From Paraeggerthella hominis (GTDB lineage Bacteria; Actinomycetota; Coriobacteriia; Coriobacteriales; Eggerthellaceae), in contig NZ_JAJNOQ010000001.1 in NCBI RefSeq assembly GCF_021044775.1, positions 1-64,000 on the forward strand: a stretch of 64,000 bases of DNA, written 5' to 3'. Numbering within the stretch: position 1 is the stretch's first letter; each line of letters begins with the position of its first letter. Positions 60,590-64,000 of the stretch are shown one piece after another. A program made the translations under genes and the position numbers. The notes under the pieces are model-generated. The model was not told the origin of the DNA and searched no databases. It saw only the letters and a program-made list of their open reading frames with translations.

Positions 60590-62053
60590 CTAAAAGTCGC
60601 TGCGCTGCATATTAAGGTAGTTCAGCAGCTCGCTTCGTTTGTGTATCTGCATTTTCTCATAGATATGCCGCACGTGGGTATTCACGGTGTACGGCGATAT
60701 CACCAGCTTCTCGGCCATGTTGTTAGTGGTGTACCCGCGCGCGATAAGCACGAGGATTTCGCTTTCGCGACCCGACAGGCTGAACTCCTTCGCCACTTCG
60801 GCGCAAATCTCGTCGATTTCGGCCTTCGTGGGCGGGGCTGCGGTCAGGGCGATGATGTTGAACTCTTGGCGCACGAGCGGGATCAGCAATACCGCCAGCA
60901 AGCAGATAAGCGCAAGGCACGTTTCCGGCGTGATGGCCGCTGCCAGTTGCGGTGCGTGCTCGTAGCCTACGGCCCAGGTGTTGCCCACGGCGATGCCCGC
61001 CCGTACGAACCCGCCGGCGAACGCGAAGGCCATGGCGGGCGTGACGTAGCCCTTCGACGTCAAGATGCCGAAGTACATGATGAGCAGGATCTCCATGAGC
61101 GAAGAGATGCCCGTGGCCATGATGAACGACGGGAAGTAGGTGGCCGGGTCGGCCAGGAAAAGGCCGAACGCCGCTATCAGCAGCACGATCATCCACGGGA
61201 ACATCTTGAATATGTTGGCCTTGTCCTTCGTGAGAAGAGCTATTCCGGCCAGTCCCAGCATGAGCACGGCTCCGCCTATGATGCCCAGGGTGAAGCTGAG
61301 GTCGTCGGTGGGAAGCACTTCCCAGGGAATGATGGCGACCAGGAAGTAACAGGCGACGCTCGCTAGAAACGTGATGGCGCTGACGGCTACCATGTTCTTG
61401 AGCCCGCCTTGCGCCGCGCTTTTCGGCAGCAGGACGGGAAAGGACCGCTCGCCGTCGCGACGAGCCTGCACCAGCAGCACGCCGGATGCGATGGGCAGCG
61501 CGGCCACGAACACCGTGGTCACGTACGTCGGCAGCGCCCAGGCGATAGCGACGGTTGCCAGGACCGCCACGCCGAACGTCGTGCCGATGTGGCGCAGCGA
61601 GTAGTTCGCCTTCACGCACGCGTAGCGCTCGCCCCAGAGGATCCACATAGCCGATTCGGTTGCTCCCAGGAAAAACGAAAGCGCGTACGCCAAGCCCGGA
61701 ACAGTGAACACCTGGGGGAGCAGGCAGAGCGCCAACGTGGCTGCCGCCGTCAACGCAGGGGCAGCCACGTACATCCATTTATAGGATGAGAGGTGCTTCT
61801 TGCGTCCGAGCAAGAAGGCGAACACTAAAAGAAAGAGGACGGTGGCCCCCAGGTTCACGAGCCAGGCGATTGTCACGCGCTCATCGAGCAGCTGAGTCTG
61901 CGCGAACATGTGGGGAACGAACCATAGCGCGTAGTGCCAGGCAAGAAGAAGCGCGAAACCCACGTACTTCAACGACGGGCGGGCCATGATGGATGCAAAA
62001 GCCTCGCGCGGTTCCGTTCCGGTGGCAGGGGATGCTGCCGTTTGGGGTGCCAT
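60590..62053 (-). CDS. LuxR-type regulator with a 12-helix membrane domain
   Basis: The 487-residue product has about twelve hydrophobic helices (residues about 25-405) arranged like a transporter, followed by a LuxR helix-turn-helix (about 425-485; L-S-G-R-E-S-E-I-L-V-L-I-A-R-G-Y and V-N-T-H-V-R-H-I-Y-E-K). Such membrane-bound LuxR proteins are numerous in Eggerthella and relatives and often flank the enzymes they control. The ATG at 62053 follows GGAAGGA. It diverges from the second MFS gene, and the motif at 62163-62187 lies between them. Ligand and targets are not known. Confidence 0.92.
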   Translation of the reverse strand: MAPQTAASPATGTEPREAFASIMARPSLKYVGFALLLAWHYALWFVPHMFAQTQLLDERVTIAWLVNLGATVLFLLVFAFLLGRKKHLSSYKWMYVAAPALTAAATLALCLLPQVFTVPGLAYALSFFLGATESAMWILWGERYACVKANYSLRHIGTTFGVAVLATVAIAWALPTYVTTVFVAALPIASGVLLVQARRDGERSFPVLLPKSAAQGGLKNMVAVSAITFLASVACYFLVAIIPWEVLPTDDLSFTLGIIGGAVLMLGLAGIALLTKDKANIFKMFPWMIVLLIAAFGLFLADPATYFPSFIMATGISSLMEILLIMYFGILTSKGYVTPAMAFAFAGGFVRAGIAVGNTWAVGYEHAPQLAAAITPETCLALICLLAVLLIPLVRQEFNIIALTAAPPTKAEIDEICAEVAKEFSLSGRESEILVLIARGYTTNNMAEKLVISPYTVNTHVRHIYEKMQIHKRSELLNYLNMQRSDF

Positions 62054-62162
62054 GAAGTCGACCATCCTTCCTATCGTGCGTTTGTGATAGATGATGATGC
62101 CGCTGAACTGCTCAGATTGTTCAGCACTTGCAGTGCATAGCTTCGCAATCGTTAGTATAGAA

Positions 62163-62187
62163 ACCTATCACTAGTTCGTCATGAAAC
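62163..62187. promoter_or_regulatory. Shared motif ACCTATC/TAGTTC/ATGAAAC
   Basis: ACCTATC (62163-62169), TAGTTC (62172-62177) and ATGAAAC (62181-62187) repeat the order seen at 52116-52139, with one base more in the second spacer. It lies between the divergent LuxR and MFS genes and is a candidate operator for the LuxR protein. Confidence 0.5.
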
Positions 62188-62356
62188 CCTCGCAAGAAAT
62201 TAAGTATTCGCCTAATTAGTGGGCATTTTGCGATGCTAATTCGACCGCTCGAGGACAGAATGCACCCATCGGCTCGACTTGGCAGCCGGACGCCGAGGGA
62301 AAGCTACCGGCGGCCGGCTGCGAGGCCGGGCAAAGACAAGGAGAAAGGAATGAAAG

Positions 62357-63649
62357 ATGTCGTTGCTTGCCAAGAGCAAGGGAGAGGTTACCTATAAGGA
62401 ACTCTCCACGCTGCACAAGTGGGCGCTCGTCGTGCTCATCTCCATGGGCTCGTCGATTATCTACGCGCCTATGTACCTGAAGAACGTGTTCTACGATCCC
62501 TTGATGCAGGCGCTCGGCGCCACCAACGCGGACCTCGGCTTGATGGTGTCCGCCTACGGCATCGCTGCCATGATCTGCTACCTGCCTTCCGGCATCGTAG
62601 CCGACAAGTTCCGGATGCGCACGTTGGCGTGGTTGGGCTTCCTGGCCACCGCAGTGCTCGTGTTCGTATACGCGACGCTGCCCTCCGTGCAGATCTGCTT
62701 GATCCTGTTCGTGCTCATGGGCGTTACCTCTATCCTGGTGTGGTGGGGCACGCGCTTCAAGGTGATCCGCCTGTGCTGCGAGGAGAACGAGTACGCCTCC
62801 AAGATCGGCGTCAGCTACTCCATCTACGGCGTGACCGGCTTGGTCATCGGCCTTATCAACGCCGGCATCATCGCTGCCATCTCCGGCTCCGCCGGTGTGC
62901 AGGCCATGCTCATCTTCCTGGGCGTCATGATCGCCATCCTGGGCGTGGTCTCGTACTTCATCATCCCTGACTTCAAGGGCGAGATCAACAAGGACGCGAA
63001 GCTGTTCAGCGTGTCCGAGGCTCTGCAGGCCGTCAAGCATCCCGGCGTGATCTGGGCTTGCGTCGCCTACTTCTGCGTGTATGCCGTGTACCAGGGCGCT
63101 ACCTACACCACCCCGTACCTGACGCAGGGCTTCAACGCCGACGGCAACCTGGTGAACGTGGTCGGCCTTATCCGCACCTATGGTATCGGCCTCATCGCCG
63201 GCCCGGTTATCGGCTACATCGCCACGAAGATCAAGAGCCCCTCGAAGGCCATCCTGGGCGGCTTGATCCTCTCCGTCGCCGTGCTCGTCGGGTTCATCCT
63301 CTTCCCGCAGGATCCCTCCGGTGCCGTGATCGCTTCCATCCTGGTGGTCGTGTTCGGCTTCACCACCTACGGCGCCTTCTCCATCGGCTCCTCCCCGCTG
63401 TCCGAGGTCAAGATCCCGATGTCCATCTTCGGTACCGCTACGGGCATCCTCTCGGTCGTCGGCTTCCTGCCTGACGTGTTCATCCACACCTGGTACGGCG
63501 GCATGATCGACGCTCAGGGCACCGCCGCCTTCAACATGATCTTCGGATTCGAAATCATGTTCGGCGTCATCGGCTGCTTCTGCCTGGTCATGTTGCTCCG
63601 CACGGTCAAGAAGCACTTCGGCTCGACCGCTCAGGCCGAGGAGGCGTAA
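62357..63649 (+). CDS. MFS transporter, OFA-type
   Basis: The 430-residue product has about twelve membrane helices and OFA/MFS features such as D-K-F-R-M-R-T near loop 2-3 and a central loop near 205-220. AAAGGA lies before the ATG. The LuxR gene diverges from it, and an alpha/beta-hydrolase gene follows after a hairpin. It is likely a carboxylate carrier, but the substrate is not readable. It is not closely similar to the first MFS protein by eye. Confidence 0.9.
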   Translation: MSLLAKSKGEVTYKELSTLHKWALVVLISMGSSIIYAPMYLKNVFYDPLMQALGATNADLGLMVSAYGIAAMICYLPSGIVADKFRMRTLAWLGFLATAVLVFVYATLPSVQICLILFVLMGVTSILVWWGTRFKVIRLCCEENEYASKIGVSYSIYGVTGLVIGLINAGIIAAISGSAGVQAMLIFLGVMIAILGVVSYFIIPDFKGEINKDAKLFSVSEALQAVKHPGVIWACVAYFCVYAVYQGATYTTPYLTQGFNADGNLVNVVGLIRTYGIGLIAGPVIGYIATKIKSPSKAILGGLILSVAVLVGFILFPQDPSGAVIASILVVVFGFTTYGAFSIGSSPLSEVKIPMSIFGTATGILSVVGFLPDVFIHTWYGGMIDAQGTAAFNMIFGFEIMFGVIGCFCLVMLLRTVKKHFGSTAQAEEA

Positions 63650-63673
63650 TCCAAGCGCTGCGTTTACAGATCA

Positions 63674-63709
63674 CCGCGGAGGGCGACGGTTCGCCCGAGC
63701 CCTCCGCGG
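63674..63709 (+). terminator. Hairpin after the second MFS gene
   Basis: CCGCGGAGGGC (63674-63684) pairs perfectly with GCCCTCCGCGG (63699-63709), followed by CTTT. It may only weaken transcription into the hydrolase gene. Confidence 0.65.
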
Positions 63710-63742
63710 CTTTGCATCACCGATCGGAAAGGGAAGGCGAAC

Positions 63743-64000
63743 GTGAACAAGCTCGATGTACTGTCTCTGATCAATCCGCAGATGAACGCCGTGCTGGCGA
63801 AGGAAGACGAGCTGGCTGGCGACGCGAACGACACGAGCGTGGGTTTCGAGAAGATGCGCGAGAACTACGTTGCCGGTCGCGCGTACTGGGTCGAAGGCGG
63901 CCCGGTCATGGCCGAAAAGCTCGACGCTGCCGTGGCGGGTCCGTACGGCGACATCCCGGTGCGTTACTACTATCCCACTGACGAGTCCGCCGCGGCGCGC
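63743..64000 (+). CDS. Alpha/beta-hydrolase fold protein, N-terminal part
   Basis: The GTG at 63743 follows AAAGGGAAGG and opens 86 codons that run off the right edge. The visible part includes R-E-N-Y-V-A-G-R-A-Y-W-V-E-G-G-P and G-P-Y-G-D-I-P-V-R-Y-Y-Y-P, the N-terminal strand region of alpha/beta-hydrolase fold-3 (Aes/hormone-sensitive-lipase-like) enzymes. The catalytic Ser, Asp and His lie beyond the window. It may hydrolyse an ester or a conjugate brought in by the adjacent MFS carrier; that is inference. Confidence 0.7.
   Translation, partial: MNKLDVLSLINPQMNAVLAKEDELAGDANDTSVGFEKMRENYVAGRAYWVEGGPVMAEKLDAAVAGPYGDIPVRYYYPTDESAAAR

Overview
The window looks like chromosome of an anaerobic, high-GC gut actinobacterium of the Eggerthellaceae (Coriobacteriia; Eggerthella/Gordonibacter/Adlercreutzia type). 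The pointers are a LuxR-type regulator with a 12-helix membrane domain, LPxTG-type surface proteins, many flavin and acyl-CoA enzymes, an ETF:menaquinone-type oxidoreductase and OFA-type MFS carriers. This placement is inference from gene content; no rRNA or tRNA gene is present to confirm it.

Positions 1 to about 12.3 kb are a mobilizable, plasmid-like accessory element. Reading leftward it carries parA, parB, a winged-helix replication-type protein, a mobC-like gene and a MobA/MobL relaxase. Cargo includes a DUF3800-like protein, a YraN-like nuclease-family protein, an AlbA_2/Schlafen-type protein and a decapitated AAA_13 (RloC/PrrC-like) ATPase. Its non-coding DNA is rich in structure: a repeated 5'-leader hairpin, a 10-bp tandem repeat with TTATCC cores, a three-stem nested inverted repeat, and an oriT-like inverted repeat. 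No integrase is in the window; the right junction lies between 11,971 and 12,388.

From 12.4 to 38 kb are backbone genes: two sortase-type surface proteins, tex, a four-gene phosphorelay (HPt, REC-HD-GYP-GGDEF, hybrid kinase, and a lipoprotein fusing a solute-binding protein to a 5'-nucleotidase C-terminal domain), class III fbp, an ArsC-fold protein without its cysteine, a GHKL/LytTR two-component pair, serA, leuA, an aldehyde dehydrogenase, a PaaI-type thioesterase and a TetR regulator.

From 38 to 64 kb lies an acyl-CoA redox island: an Old Yellow Enzyme/2,4-dienoyl-CoA reductase type flavoprotein, three acyl-CoA dehydrogenases, etfB-etfA-etfD-like genes linking them to the quinone pool, a FadK-like CoA ligase, a crotonase-fold protein, a family III CoA-transferase, a CoA-type Nudix hydrolase, two MFS carriers, LysR and LuxR regulators, a desulfoferrodoxin-like protein and the start of an alpha/beta-hydrolase. 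A carboxylate could be imported, made into a CoA ester by ligase or transferase, and oxidised or reduced at its side chain with electrons passing through ETF to or from menaquinone. No thiolase or 3-hydroxyacyl-CoA dehydrogenase is seen, which favours a saturation/desaturation route over full beta-oxidation. The substrate cannot be read from the sequence. Two shared promoter motifs (AATTGTCC-centred, and ACCTATC/TAGTTC/ATGAAAC) tie several of these promoters into possible regulons.
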